Under the pieces are notes generated by a model. That model searched no databases, was not told the DNA's origin, and saw nothing but the letters and a program-made list of their open reading frames with translations. Below, piece by piece: positions 1-7,601 of a stretch of DNA of 39,939 bases (position 1 is the stretch's first letter; each line of letters begins with the position of its first letter). The stretch spans positions 1-39,939 of the forward strand of contig CATJIF010000103.1 in assembly GCA_949740445.1 (NCBI GenBank), in the 5' to 3' direction. This DNA comes from an uncultured Peptostreptococcaceae bacterium (GTDB lineage: Bacteria; Bacillota; Clostridia; Peptostreptococcales; Anaerovoracaceae). The position numbers were made by a program, and so were the translations under genes.

Positions 1-60
1 CATGACAAGCCTGCAAATCGCTGTCGTTTTGCGGCTCCGCACAGGCGTTGCTTCGCAGGG

Positions 61-90
61 TTGAAACCGCAAAGGCAGTTGTGATATAAT
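61..90 (+). promoter_or_regulatory. Sigma-A type promoter for the lipoprotein-ECF operon
   Basis: A -35 TTGAAA at 61-66 and a perfect -10 TATAAT at 85-90 are separated by 18 bp; transcription would start near 97, about 43 bases before the lipoprotein ATG. Nothing else recognisable lies in bases 1-60, which are GC-rich and may be the tail of a neighbouring repeat or gene. Confidence 0.7.
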
Positions 91-139
91 AAAACGAAAA
101 ATATCACAGAGCTTGGAGAGGCTGTGACGGAGGAAAACG

Positions 140-1069
140 ATGAAATTACATGCGAAGATAATAGCAATGCTCACCGTGTTGGCACTCTGGATCACCTGTG
201 CGTCGGGCTGCGGGATGTCGGCGGAGGAGATGATCAGCGGATTCAATAAAATCATTTCTGTGAAAGCGACGCCGCAGTCGCTTCTGGAGGCCGAAGAATA
301 TGTGCAGGCCTATGCGAAAAAGCTGCCGGTGGAAAGTGCCAGCACGATGGTGGCACAGTTAGAGGATTATATTTTGCAGTATATCAACACTGACTGCGAC
401 AGTTTGCAAGTCCAGTCGCTTTCGGTGTATTTTGACAAAGAAAGCGGAGTATTAGACGAAGAAAAGGTAAAAGATGCCGAGACAAAGGAATATTACGAAA
501 CGCTGCAAACGGTGCATATCCGTCCCGTTTATTTCGAGGATCAGGTGCAGCTGCGGGTAAATTATACGACGCTTGGCGAAACCTATGTCAAGGAGATCGA
601 CCCGGCGCTGGCGCAGCTGTACGAAATTAAGGTGCTGATTACCGACAGCCCGGCGACGATGAACGCAACGCTGCAGATCGGCTACGACCAGCTGCTTGCG
701 CGGGCGCTGTCCGTGGAGCTTCTGATTGATGAACACCGGGACAATGTGCTGATTTCAGAAGATGTGCAGTGGCTGTATTCGGTCTACCTGGATCTGATTA
801 TGATGGGAACGACCAATTCCCCCATCTTTGATTACGAGACGGGAATTTTTAATCCGCAGGCAAGGGAGGCATACGAGGCATTTCTGAGGGAGCACAGCGA
901 TACGACCATCGCCTGGACACTGCAGAAATATTTCGAGTATCTCAGCGATATCAATTATGCGATGGATTATGGGGATTCCCAGATGAGCAAGCTGTTTTTC
1001 GATTTCTGCCACGGAATTCGGACAGCGGCGGAAAAGAGAGTATTTGTACAGAATGAAGTATACAAATAA
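140..1069 (+). CDS. Putative lipoprotein of unknown function upstream of ECF transporter
   Basis: 309 aa. I do not recognise the family. Residues 1-23 form a lipoprotein signal: Lys near the N-terminus, a hydrophobic stretch, then Ala-Ser-Gly-Cys with the probable lipidated Cys at 24 (the -3 position is Ala rather than the usual Leu, so the lipobox is imperfect). The remainder is hydrophilic, acidic and probably helical, with no membrane segment, suggesting an extracytoplasmic, membrane-tethered protein. The start ATG is preceded by GGAGGA at 130-135. Its last 17 bases overlap the start of the downstream ECF ATPase gene, so the two are very likely co-transcribed and translationally coupled. 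It could be an accessory protein of the transporter, but this is inference from position only. Confidence 0.75.
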   Translation: MKLHAKIIAMLTVLALWITCASGCGMSAEEMISGFNKIISVKATPQSLLEAEEYVQAYAKKLPVESASTMVAQLEDYILQYINTDCDSLQVQSLSVYFDKESGVLDEEKVKDAETKEYYETLQTVHIRPVYFEDQVQLRVNYTTLGETYVKEIDPALAQLYEIKVLITDSPATMNATLQIGYDQLLARALSVELLIDEHRDNVLISEDVQWLYSVYLDLIMMGTTNSPIFDYETGIFNPQAREAYEAFLREHSDTTIAWTLQKYFEYLSDINYAMDYGDSQMSKLFFDFCHGIRTAAEKRVFVQNEVYK

Positions 1070-2942
1070 AGAAGATATCATTGCAATCGAACACCTGCGG
1101 TTTCAGTATCAGCGCGAAGAAGACCAAGAGACGGTCACAGCCATCGACGATGTCAGCTTTTGTGTCGAAAGAGGGAGCTTTACAGCGATTATCGGACGCA
1201 ATGGTTCCGGCAAATCCACGCTGGCAAAAAATATCAACGCGCTGCTTTTACCATCCGGCGGAGCGGTATACGTCAACGGATACGATACTCGAAAGGAAGA
1301 ACACCTGTGGGACATCCGCCAGACGGCGGGCATGGTCTTTCAAAACCCCGACAATCAGCTGGTGTCGTCCATCGTAGAAGACGACGTTGCCTTTGGGCCG
1401 GAAAACCTCGGCATAGAGCCGGAGGAAATCCGCCGCAGGGTGGACGATTCGCTGCGGCGGGTCAATATGTACCAGCACCGCAAGAAGGCGCCGCACCATC
1501 TGTCCGGCGGCCAGAAGCAGAGAATCGCCATCGCAGGCGTCATCGCCATGCGGCCGCAGTGCGTTGTGCTGGACGAGCCTACGGCCATGCTCGACCCGAA
1601 GGGGCGTGCGCAGGTGATGGACATCATCGAAAAACTTCACAAAGAAGGCATTACCATTGTGCTGATTACGCACTTTATGGATGAAGCCGCCCGGGCCGAC
1701 CGCATTATCATTATGGATCGGGGCAGCGTTGTTTTGGATGGAACGCCGCAGGAGGTGTTCTCTCACGGGGGGCAGCTGCGCAGCTTATACCTGGACGTGC
1801 CCTTTGCCGTGGAAATGGCAGAGCGGTTGCGGGAAGAAGAGATCGACGTGCCGGAAGAAATCATCGACGAACAGCATCTGGCGGCTTTTTTATGCGAAGC
1901 AGACGCACAAAGCGGCAAAGAAACATCGCAGGAAGACGGCGGAACGCCGCAGGGCGACAGGCGCGGGGAAGAAAACGGCAGGGACGAAGCGCAAATTGAT
2001 GAAAGTCGGGCGAAGAGCGAAAAAAGCCCGGCGAAAAGCGATGAAAGCGAAGCGCAAGACGGCCAGCGCGATGAAAGATACGCCGTGGAGGTAAGCCACC
2101 TGCGCCACGTGTTCAATCCGGGGCTTCCCTTCGAAAGCGTGGCTGTGGACGATGTCAGCTTCCGGATAAAAAAAGAAAGCTTTGCTGCGGTCATCGGGCA
2201 TACTGGTTCCGGCAAATCCACGCTGATTCAGCATCTGAACGGGCTGCTGAAACCGGCCCTTGGCTCGGTTTGCATCAATGCATCCGATATCAACAGCGGA
2301 CAGATAAAGTTAAAGGATGTGCGCCGCCGCGTGGGGCTGGTCTTCCAATATCCAGAATACCAGCTGTTTGAAGAAACCGTGCTGAAAGATGTCTGTTATG
2401 GTCCGTTAAACCTGGGGATGACGCAGGAGCAGGCGCAGCAGAAGGCAAAGCGCGCAATCGAACTGGTGGGGCTGGACTTTGAGGAAATCAAGGATCGCTC
2501 TCCCTTTGCGCTGTCCGGCGGGCAGAAGCGTCGCGTGGCCATCGCCGGCGTAATCGCCATGGAGCCGGAGGTCTTAATCCTGGACGAGCCGACGGCAGGG
2601 CTCGACCCCAAATCCCACAGGGATATTCTGCTGATGATAGAAAAGATCAAACGCGAAAACCACATTACGATCCTGCTGGTATCGCACAATATGGGCGATG
2701 TTGCACGGCTTGCAGACCAGGTGCTGGTGATGGATGGCGGCAGGCTGTGGCTGGATGCGCCGCCGCAGCAGGTGTTTGCCCGGGCAGAGGAACTTTCGGA
2801 GATCGGCCTGGGATTGCCGCCGGCCACCGGGTTTATGCTGCTGCTGCAGCGGATGGGCGCGCCGGTAGAGACTTCAGCGCTGACGATGCAAGAGGCGTTT
2901 GCAGAGATTATAAAATGGAAGCGGGGGGAAAAGCGATGCTGA
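1053..2942 (+). CDS. ecfA: Fused ECF transporter ATPase (EcfA1-EcfA2)
   Basis: 629 aa containing two complete ABC ATPase domains that drive uptake of vitamins or metal ions with EcfT and exchangeable S components. Domain 1 (about residues 5-280) shows Walker A GRNGSGKST, Q-loop FQNPDNQ, signature LSGGQKQR, Walker B VVLDEPTAMLDP and switch His; the sequence pattern is EcfA1-like. Domain 2 (about 345-625) shows GHTGSGKST, FQYPEYQ, LSGGQKRR and LILDEPTAGLDP, EcfA2-like. They are joined by a Lys/Glu/Ser/Asp-rich low-complexity linker at about 282-344. In most Bacillota these are two separate genes. ATG 1053 was chosen over a TTG at 1044 because GAAAAGAGAG at 1031-1040 is better spaced for it. The gene overlaps the lipoprotein by 17 bp and ecfT by 7 bp. 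Confidence 0.93.
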   Translation: MKYTNKEDIIAIEHLRFQYQREEDQETVTAIDDVSFCVERGSFTAIIGRNGSGKSTLAKNINALLLPSGGAVYVNGYDTRKEEHLWDIRQTAGMVFQNPDNQLVSSIVEDDVAFGPENLGIEPEEIRRRVDDSLRRVNMYQHRKKAPHHLSGGQKQRIAIAGVIAMRPQCVVLDEPTAMLDPKGRAQVMDIIEKLHKEGITIVLITHFMDEAARADRIIIMDRGSVVLDGTPQEVFSHGGQLRSLYLDVPFAVEMAERLREEEIDVPEEIIDEQHLAAFLCEADAQSGKETSQEDGGTPQGDRRGEENGRDEAQIDESRAKSEKSPAKSDESEAQDGQRDERYAVEVSHLRHVFNPGLPFESVAVDDVSFRIKKESFAAVIGHTGSGKSTLIQHLNGLLKPALGSVCINASDINSGQIKLKDVRRRVGLVFQYPEYQLFEETVLKDVCYGPLNLGMTQEQAQQKAKRAIELVGLDFEEIKDRSPFALSGGQKRRVAIAGVIAMEPEVLILDEPTAGLDPKSHRDILLMIEKIKRENHITILLVSHNMGDVARLADQVLVMDGGRLWLDAPPQQVFARAEELSEIGLGLPPATGFMLLLQRMGAPVETSALTMQEAFAEIIKWKRGEKRC

Positions 2943-3736
2943 GAGACATTACCTTAGGACAGTATTTCCCGGCAGAATCCCCCATTCACCGCCTGGATGC
3001 GAGAACGAAGATCGCAGGCACATTTTTGTACCTGATTTCGTTGTTTTTAGTGCGCAGCTTCGGGGGGTTTCTCATCGCACTGCTGTTTTTAGCCCTGTGC
3101 ATCAAGGTATCGAAAGTGCCGCTGAGCTTTATGCTAAAGGGCCTGAAGCCCGTATTCGTCATTATCCTGTTTACGTTTATCTTAAACATGTTTATGACGC
3201 AGGGCACGGTATTGTGGAGCTGGGGCTTCCTGCACATTACGAAAGAGGGCGTGTACAGCGCGTTTTTTATGGTGGTGCGGCTGGCGCTTTTGATTGTGGG
3301 CTCGTCTCTGTTGACGCTTTCCACAAAGCCCATCAGCCTGACCGACGGCATCGAACGCCTGATGCAGCCGTTTCAGCGCTTCGGCCTTCCGGCTCACGAG
3401 CTTGCGATGATGATGAGCATTGCGCTGCGGTTTATTCCCACGCTGCTGGAAGAAACGGATAAGATTATGAAGGCGCAGATGGCCCGCGGGGCTGATTTTG
3501 AAAGCGGCAACCTGCTGCAGCGGGCGAAAAGCCTGATTCCGCTGCTGGTGCCGCTGTTTATCAGCGCCTTCCGCATCGCTGCGGACCTGGCGATGGCGAT
3601 GGAAGCGCGCTGCTACCGCGGCGGCGACAACCGCACGCGGCTGCACCGCATGGCCTTTCGCAGGGGCGATGCCGTGGCTGCTGCCACTTTGACAATTTAC
3701 CTGTTGATTCTTCTGCTGCAAACGTATATAATATAA
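2936..3736 (+). CDS. ecfT: ECF transporter transmembrane subunit EcfT
   Basis: 266 aa integral membrane scaffold that links the S component to the two ATPase domains. The family N-terminus (SPIHRLDARTKI) is followed by several hydrophobic helices at about 20-60, 67-85, 105-125 and a last helix near the C-terminus. The two cytoplasmic coupling motifs are visible: AQMARGADF (about residue 180) and AMEARCYRGG (about 223). Length fits the family. The ATG at 2936 lies inside the 3' end of the ATPase gene (7-bp overlap) and is preceded by the purine run GCGGGGGGAA at 2921-2930, implying translational coupling. No terminator is obvious downstream, so queT may be read from the same transcript. Confidence 0.93.
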   Translation: MLRDITLGQYFPAESPIHRLDARTKIAGTFLYLISLFLVRSFGGFLIALLFLALCIKVSKVPLSFMLKGLKPVFVIILFTFILNMFMTQGTVLWSWGFLHITKEGVYSAFFMVVRLALLIVGSSLLTLSTKPISLTDGIERLMQPFQRFGLPAHELAMMMSIALRFIPTLLEETDKIMKAQMARGADFESGNLLQRAKSLIPLLVPLFISAFRIAADLAMAMEARCYRGGDNRTRLHRMAFRRGDAVAAATLTIYLLILLLQTYII

Positions 3737-3876
3737 TCGTCTTTTTTCGACAGCAGGCAGTCAGCAGATATCACAGGCTGCGGCGCTGCCAGCGAGGGAA
3801 AGGATAACAATTATATAACACGAGACTGGCGAAGTAGAGGTGACATTATACGGAGCCGGGGAAAGGAGATGCTGTG

Positions 3877-4365
3877 ATGAAGAAATTCAGCACAAGTTTT
3901 ATCGTTCAGGCATCTGTAATCGCCGCTGTGTATGCTGTCTTAACAATCGCTTTTATGCCGATCAGCTACGGCCTGATGCAGGTGCGCATTTCGGAGGCGC
4001 TGACAGTTTTGCCCGTATTCACGCCGGCCGCTGTGCCAGGGCTGTTCGTCGGCTGCCTGGTATCTAACATAGTGGGGCCGAACGGCGTTGCCGATGTGGT
4101 ACTGGGAAGCACGGCGACGCTAATCGCCGCATGCGCTACGCGGAAGCTGCGCAGGTGGCCGCTGCTTTCGCCCATGGCGCCGGTGATTGCCAACGCCGTT
4201 CTCATCGGCTGGGAATTATCGTACATCTACGGGCTGGGAAGCCTGCCCGTCTGCATGGCCTGGGTGGGCCTCGGAGAGCTGATCGCCTGCTATGGGGCGG
4301 GAATACCGCTGATGCGGGTTTTAAAAAAGTACGGGGCATCCATATTTCAGCGTGGGATGCAGTAA
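3877..4365 (+). CDS. queT: QueT family queuosine-precursor ECF S component
   Basis: 162 aa, very hydrophobic, about five to six membrane helices. It matches the QueT family (S components of group II ECF transporters predicted to bind preQ0/preQ1-type queuosine precursors) in the N-terminal FSTSFIVQASVIAAVYAVLT region, the motif QVRISEALTVLPVFTP and GLFVGCLVSNIVGP. ATG 3877 is preferred to GTG 3874 because AAGGAG at 3863-3868 is better spaced. Placement 140 bp after ecfT suggests it is one user of the EcfA/EcfT module. Leader 3737-3876 was inspected for a class I preQ1 riboswitch (A-rich tail with ACTA) and none was seen; other preQ1 classes cannot be excluded by eye. Confidence 0.85.
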   Translation: MKKFSTSFIVQASVIAAVYAVLTIAFMPISYGLMQVRISEALTVLPVFTPAAVPGLFVGCLVSNIVGPNGVADVVLGSTATLIAACATRKLRRWPLLSPMAPVIANAVLIGWELSYIYGLGSLPVCMAWVGLGELIACYGAGIPLMRVLKKYGASIFQRGMQ

Positions 4366-4394
4366 CGAAGCGCAGGGCTTCGCAACGAATTAGC

Positions 4395-4419
4395 AGGGCT
4401 GCAAATAGCAGCCCTTTTT
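4395..4419 (+). terminator. Rho-independent terminator after queT
   Basis: Stem GGGCTGC (4396-4402) pairs with GCAGCCC (4408-4414) across a 5-nt loop and is followed by five T. It lies 30 bp after queT and ends only 16 bp before the trmB start. Confidence 0.85.
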
Positions 4420-4435
4420 ATATAAGGAGGTCGCC

Positions 4436-5230
4436 ATGCGGCAGCGAAAGGTAAAAAACGAAGAAGAGAAAATTGCACAGTATGCGGACTGGATTCTCGA
4501 AGAGCCGCAGGGGTGGAAGGGGCGCTGGGAACAGGCCTATGCGGGGAAACGCCCTGCGGTAAAACCGCTTGATGCAAACAGTCGGGCGGCAATAAACATT
4601 CCGGAGACGGACAACCGGCTGGCGGCAGAGCCTTTCGAAGCGGGCATCTATCTGGAAATCGGATGCGGAAAAGGAAACTTTATCACCACCATGGCAAGGC
4701 GCTTTCCGCAGCGGCAGTTTTTAGCCGTAGAAGGGGCGAAAACGGTGGTTTTGCGGGCGCTGGAAAAGGCGGCAGGCGGCGAGCCGCTGGGCAACATCCG
4801 ATTTATTACTGCGTATGTGCAGACGCTGTCGGATCTGTTCGAACCAGGAGAGGTGCGCGGCATCTATCTAAACTTTAGCGATCCCTGGCCAAAGGAGCGC
4901 CATGCCAAGCGAAGGCTAACCCACAGGCGCTATTTAGAAGAGTATCGGAAGATTATAACGCCCGGCGGTTTTTTGGAATTTAAGACGGATAACGACGCGC
5001 TGTTCGACTTTTCCCTGCGGGAATTTCAGGACTTCGGGCTGCGAATTTCCGAGGCTACCGACGATTTACATAAACTGGGCAATCTCTGCGGCCGGCCGAG
5101 GCCGGCCGAGCAATATGGGCTGCCCGGTCCGGGAGAAGGCGCAGGGCTGTCTGCCGGCGTTGTTACGGAATACGAAGGACGTTTTTCTGCCATGAGAAAA
5201 AATATCCACTATTGCCGAGTAGAATTTTAA
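4436..5230 (+). CDS. trmB: tRNA (guanine-N7-)-methyltransferase TrmB
   Basis: 264 aa SAM-dependent enzyme that methylates G46 in the variable loop of tRNAs. The SAM-binding motif EIGCGKGNFI is at about residues 73-82, and the family hallmark NFSDPWPKERHAKRRL is at about 145-160, followed by a C-terminal VVTEYEGRF motif. RBS TAAGGAGG at 4423-4430. The protein is longer than usual (about 215 aa): about 30 extra residues precede the SAM motif and about 20 more precede the TEYE motif. The latter insert includes a perfect tandem 10-bp DNA repeat (5091-5110) but keeps the frame open. Expressed alone, between two terminators. Confidence 0.93.
   Translation: MRQRKVKNEEEKIAQYADWILEEPQGWKGRWEQAYAGKRPAVKPLDANSRAAINIPETDNRLAAEPFEAGIYLEIGCGKGNFITTMARRFPQRQFLAVEGAKTVVLRALEKAAGGEPLGNIRFITAYVQTLSDLFEPGEVRGIYLNFSDPWPKERHAKRRLTHRRYLEEYRKIITPGGFLEFKTDNDALFDFSLREFQDFGLRISEATDDLHKLGNLCGRPRPAEQYGLPGPGEGAGLSAGVVTEYEGRFSAMRKNIHYCRVEF
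5091..5110 (+). repeat. Tandem 10-bp repeat inside trmB
   Basis: The decamer GCCGGCCGAG occurs twice in direct tandem. It sits in a variable segment of TrmB just before the conserved TEYE motif and looks like a recent in-frame-tolerated expansion within a loop (20 bp in total; the frame remains open). Confidence 0.9.
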
Positions 5231-5289
5231 GCCTCGATCCGATTTTCGATTTGGCTGCGCATCTTGGCATGCTGGATTGACGATAATAC

Positions 5290-5331
5290 AAAAATCACGT
5301 GTATTTCTGAGAAAATGCAACGTGATTTTTT
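5290..5331 (+). terminator. Terminator after trmB
   Basis: Stem AAAAATCACGT (5290-5300) pairs perfectly with ACGTGATTTTT (5320-5330) around a 19-nt loop. The A and T runs at either end make it potentially bidirectional. Confidence 0.75.
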
Positions 5332-5386
5332 AAATTTAGCGAAAAATATGCGAGTGAAATGGCGATCATTTGCGAAGGAATAAGTG

Positions 5387-5401
5387 AGAACGTTCTATAA
5401 A
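5387..5401 (+). promoter_or_regulatory. Palindrome overlapping a -10 upstream of the sigma factor gene
   Basis: A perfect 10-bp palindrome AGAACGTTCT (5387-5396) runs directly into a -10-like TATAAA (5396-5401), 52 bp before the sigma factor ATG. No well-spaced -35 is visible (a TTGCGA lies 20 bp upstream). It could be an operator or part of an alternative, possibly autoregulated, promoter. Confidence 0.35.
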
Positions 5402-5452
5402 AGGGCATCGGATGCGGGGCTGCCAGAACCGGCGGCAGGTAAGAGGAGTTAT

Positions 5453-6145
5453 ATGAAACAGAGCATAGAAGAGGAAAACAGAATTCTTTCGCTTCTGCAA
5501 AGCGATCCGGAGGCGGGGCTGTCGGAGGCGATGAACGCCTACGGCTCTACGGTGAAATGGATCGCCGGCTGCGTGCTGGGAGCGGGGCAGAGAGAAGATG
5601 TGGAGGAGTGCGTAGCGGAGACCTTTGTCCGCCTGTGGCAGAGCAGCGGCAGCCGCTTCCGGCCCCATGCTTCTCTGGCGCAGGAGGCTGGTACACCTGT
5701 ACGGACGTCAGAGCAACCGTCACTGTTCAGCTATGTGTGCGGCATTGCCCGGCACGTAGCCATTGATATGCGGCGAAAGCGCAAGGCAATGGTGCTATCG
5801 CTGGAAGCGAGGCGGAATAATGCAGACAGCGGTGTACAAGACAGCAGTGGCGATGCGTGGGAGGCCGCAGAACGCGAGGATTTATCGGCAGAGGAAGCAG
5901 CCAGAATCGGCGGGGATTTCGCCGGGCTTCTCGTCCGGGCGGAAAATCACAAAATGCTGCAAGAAGCGGTGGAAGGGCTGCCTTCGCCGGACAGGGAGAT
6001 CTTTCTCCTGCGCTATTGGCTGGATTTGCGGGTAACCCAGGTGGCCGAACGCCTTCAGCTGACAGAAAAGCAGGTAGAAAACCGGCTGTATCGCGGAAAG
6101 GCGGCGCTTCGGAAGCGATTGACAGAAAGGGGAATGGAACGATGA
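5453..6145 (+). CDS. ECF-type RNA polymerase sigma factor
   Basis: 230 aa sigma-70 family protein of the two-domain (region 2 plus region 4) ECF type. Region 2 is seen at about 18-60 and 85-105 (VEECVAETFVRLWQ, then SYVCGIARHVAIDMRRKRK), and region 4 at about 165-220 (LPSPDREIFLLRYWLDLRVTQVAERL then QVENRLYRGKAALRKRL is its helix-turn-helix; quoted in pieces). About 25 hydrophilic residues are inserted within region 2 and the linker between regions is long and acidic. ATG 5453 has AAGAGGAG at 5441-5448; an upstream in-frame GTG at 5384 has no RBS. The stop overlaps the next start (ATGA), so sigma and anti-sigma are translationally coupled. Target genes and signal unknown. Confidence 0.9.
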   Translation: MKQSIEEENRILSLLQSDPEAGLSEAMNAYGSTVKWIAGCVLGAGQREDVEECVAETFVRLWQSSGSRFRPHASLAQEAGTPVRTSEQPSLFSYVCGIARHVAIDMRRKRKAMVLSLEARRNNADSGVQDSSGDAWEAAEREDLSAEEAARIGGDFAGLLVRAENHKMLQEAVEGLPSPDREIFLLRYWLDLRVTQVAERLQLTEKQVENRLYRGKAALRKRLTERGMER

Positions 6146-7257
6146 AAAAAGAGGACATCGGTTTGCATTGCGCGATGGAGGAGTATCAGCCCTCGGAGGC
6201 AGTGATGAACGGACTGCGGCAGGCCTCAGCGGCAGAGCCGATGACAGAAGAAGAAACACAGCGCATTCTGCATATGGCTTTGCGCAAAATCGACGATAGG
6301 CAGGCTTTGCAGAAAAAAGAGCAGGGCGTTGATGAGAGCGATGGATGGAGCGCAAAAACAGCGTGTGCCCCTGCTGCTAAAAAGTGCAGAAGCGTTCGCA
6401 GAGGCAGCCGTAGAATCGGGCTGATCGCGGCCTGCATCGCGGTTTTGGCACTGTCGGCAGTATCCTTTGCCTCGACATTTCTGGACGGCGGGCTGGTGGA
6501 CTTGCTGGGTGGAGAGAGCCGGCGCAGCCAGGAAATCCTCAGCGATATGGGCACGCTGCTTTCGGAAAGCCAGAGCTGCGGTGGCTATACAGTAACGCTG
6601 AAGCAACTGATTCACGACCGGAGCAACTGCTACGTGCTGATGGAGGTCAGCCGCGACGACGGCCAGGCATTAGAGCCGGGATATCACAGCTTTGCCAGAA
6701 GTGACGTTCGCCTGGAAGAGAAAACGCCGCCCTCCGGATGGTACATCGACCCGGGAGAAGGGGCCGATGGAACCTCGCCTTCGGTTACGCTGTTACTGCA
6801 ATACGAGGCCAGCGAGGGCATTGCTGGAAAAACCGTAAATCTCAGCTTTCAGGATTTTGGAAGAGAAACCTGGGACCCGGAAGAGTTAAAAGGAGAGTTT
6901 ATTCCTCTGGTGCAGGCGGAGTGGGAGTTTAATATCGAGATGGGGAGCCAGGACAACACCCAGGAATTTGCCATGAACCAGACGATTTCCGCAGGGGATA
7001 CGGAAGCAAAAGTGATTCGCTTGTACCTGTCTCCGATTTCGCTGGCCATGGACCTGCGCGGCAGGCTGGACTGGGACAGTGAAAACGAGCTTTTGGTGGT
7101 GCTAAAGGATGGGACGCAGATAAATTGCGCTGGAGGCTCTTACGGCTCCAGAGGCGGCCTGCTTGCAAAGAGCCACATGGGTTTTCGGTTTTCCCAGGTC
7201 ATCGACCCGCAGCAGATCGACCGGATATATTACAACGGCCAGGAACTGGTATTTTGA
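6142..7257 (+). CDS. Membrane-anchored anti-sigma factor, DUF4179-like
   Basis: 371 aa. The N-terminal ~90 residues are cytoplasmic, charged and helical and would hold the sigma factor. A single membrane helix (about residues 92-111, IGLIAACIAVLALSAVSFAS) follows a basic RRGSRR stretch. The rest is a predicted extracytoplasmic beta-rich domain (VTLKQLIHDRSNCYVLMEV and later strands) typical of proteins annotated DUF4179, which usually sit immediately after an ECF sigma gene, as here (4-bp ATGA overlap). Likely releases the sigma factor on an envelope signal. Family assignment is by architecture and context; no zinc-finger HxxxCxxC motif is seen in the N-terminal domain. Confidence 0.75.
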   Translation: MKKEDIGLHCAMEEYQPSEAVMNGLRQASAAEPMTEEETQRILHMALRKIDDRQALQKKEQGVDESDGWSAKTACAPAAKKCRSVRRGSRRIGLIAACIAVLALSAVSFASTFLDGGLVDLLGGESRRSQEILSDMGTLLSESQSCGGYTVTLKQLIHDRSNCYVLMEVSRDDGQALEPGYHSFARSDVRLEEKTPPSGWYIDPGEGADGTSPSVTLLLQYEASEGIAGKTVNLSFQDFGRETWDPEELKGEFIPLVQAEWEFNIEMGSQDNTQEFAMNQTISAGDTEAKVIRLYLSPISLAMDLRGRLDWDSENELLVVLKDGTQINCAGGSYGSRGGLLAKSHMGFRFSQVIDPQQIDRIYYNGQELVF

Positions 7258-7601
7258 GATGGCAGAACGCCACAGGGGACAGCGGTGATTCAGTCACGGA
7301 TAAAAACGAAGGATTTCCGCAGAAATTTGAAATAATTTCGTAAGAAACATGGTGGCGGATTGTTATAAATATTCGATAGAATGTCAGACAAGGGGATACC
7401 TCCGAGGCAAGAAGGCACAGAAGCCTTGCAGCTGAGGAGAAAACAGGGAAAAGAGATCACACAGGGAAAAAGAGGAATCCAGCCTGCGGGCCGGGTTCCT
7501 CTTTTTTTCGTTCTTTGTCTATCGCTGTCGCCACACGGCAAGCGCATCTTGTGCAGCGGGGCAAAAGATGCGCCGGGCTGTTTGGCAGCATTGTGCTGTG
7601 C
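7258..7601. other. 344-bp convergent intergenic region
   Basis: No gene is supported. It separates the anti-sigma gene (plus) from hydA (minus). It contains an AT-rich stretch with -10-like sequence near 7355-7375 and a segment 7395-7440 with potential nested stems (AAGGC/GCCTT around a 6-nt loop, CCTC/GAGG outside). The strong hairpin at 7467-7508 follows. A short plus-strand RNA ending at that terminator is possible but unproven. Confidence 0.5.
7467..7508. terminator. Bidirectional terminator between anti-sigma gene and hydA
   Basis: AAAAAGAGGAA (7467-7477) pairs with TTCCTCTTTTT (7496-7506), with extra pairing TCC/GGG inside. T runs flank it on both strands (7502-7508 on plus; the A run on the other side), so it can serve both convergent units. 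Confidence 0.85.

Noticed and set aside
3802..3812. GGATAACAATT resembles the lac operator core
   Set aside because: Only half of the operator is present, no LacI-family gene is nearby, and the match is short enough for chance.
5384..5452. Upstream in-frame GTG start for the sigma factor
   Set aside because: No ribosome binding site; it would begin inside the palindrome/-10 region. ATG 5453 has a clear RBS.
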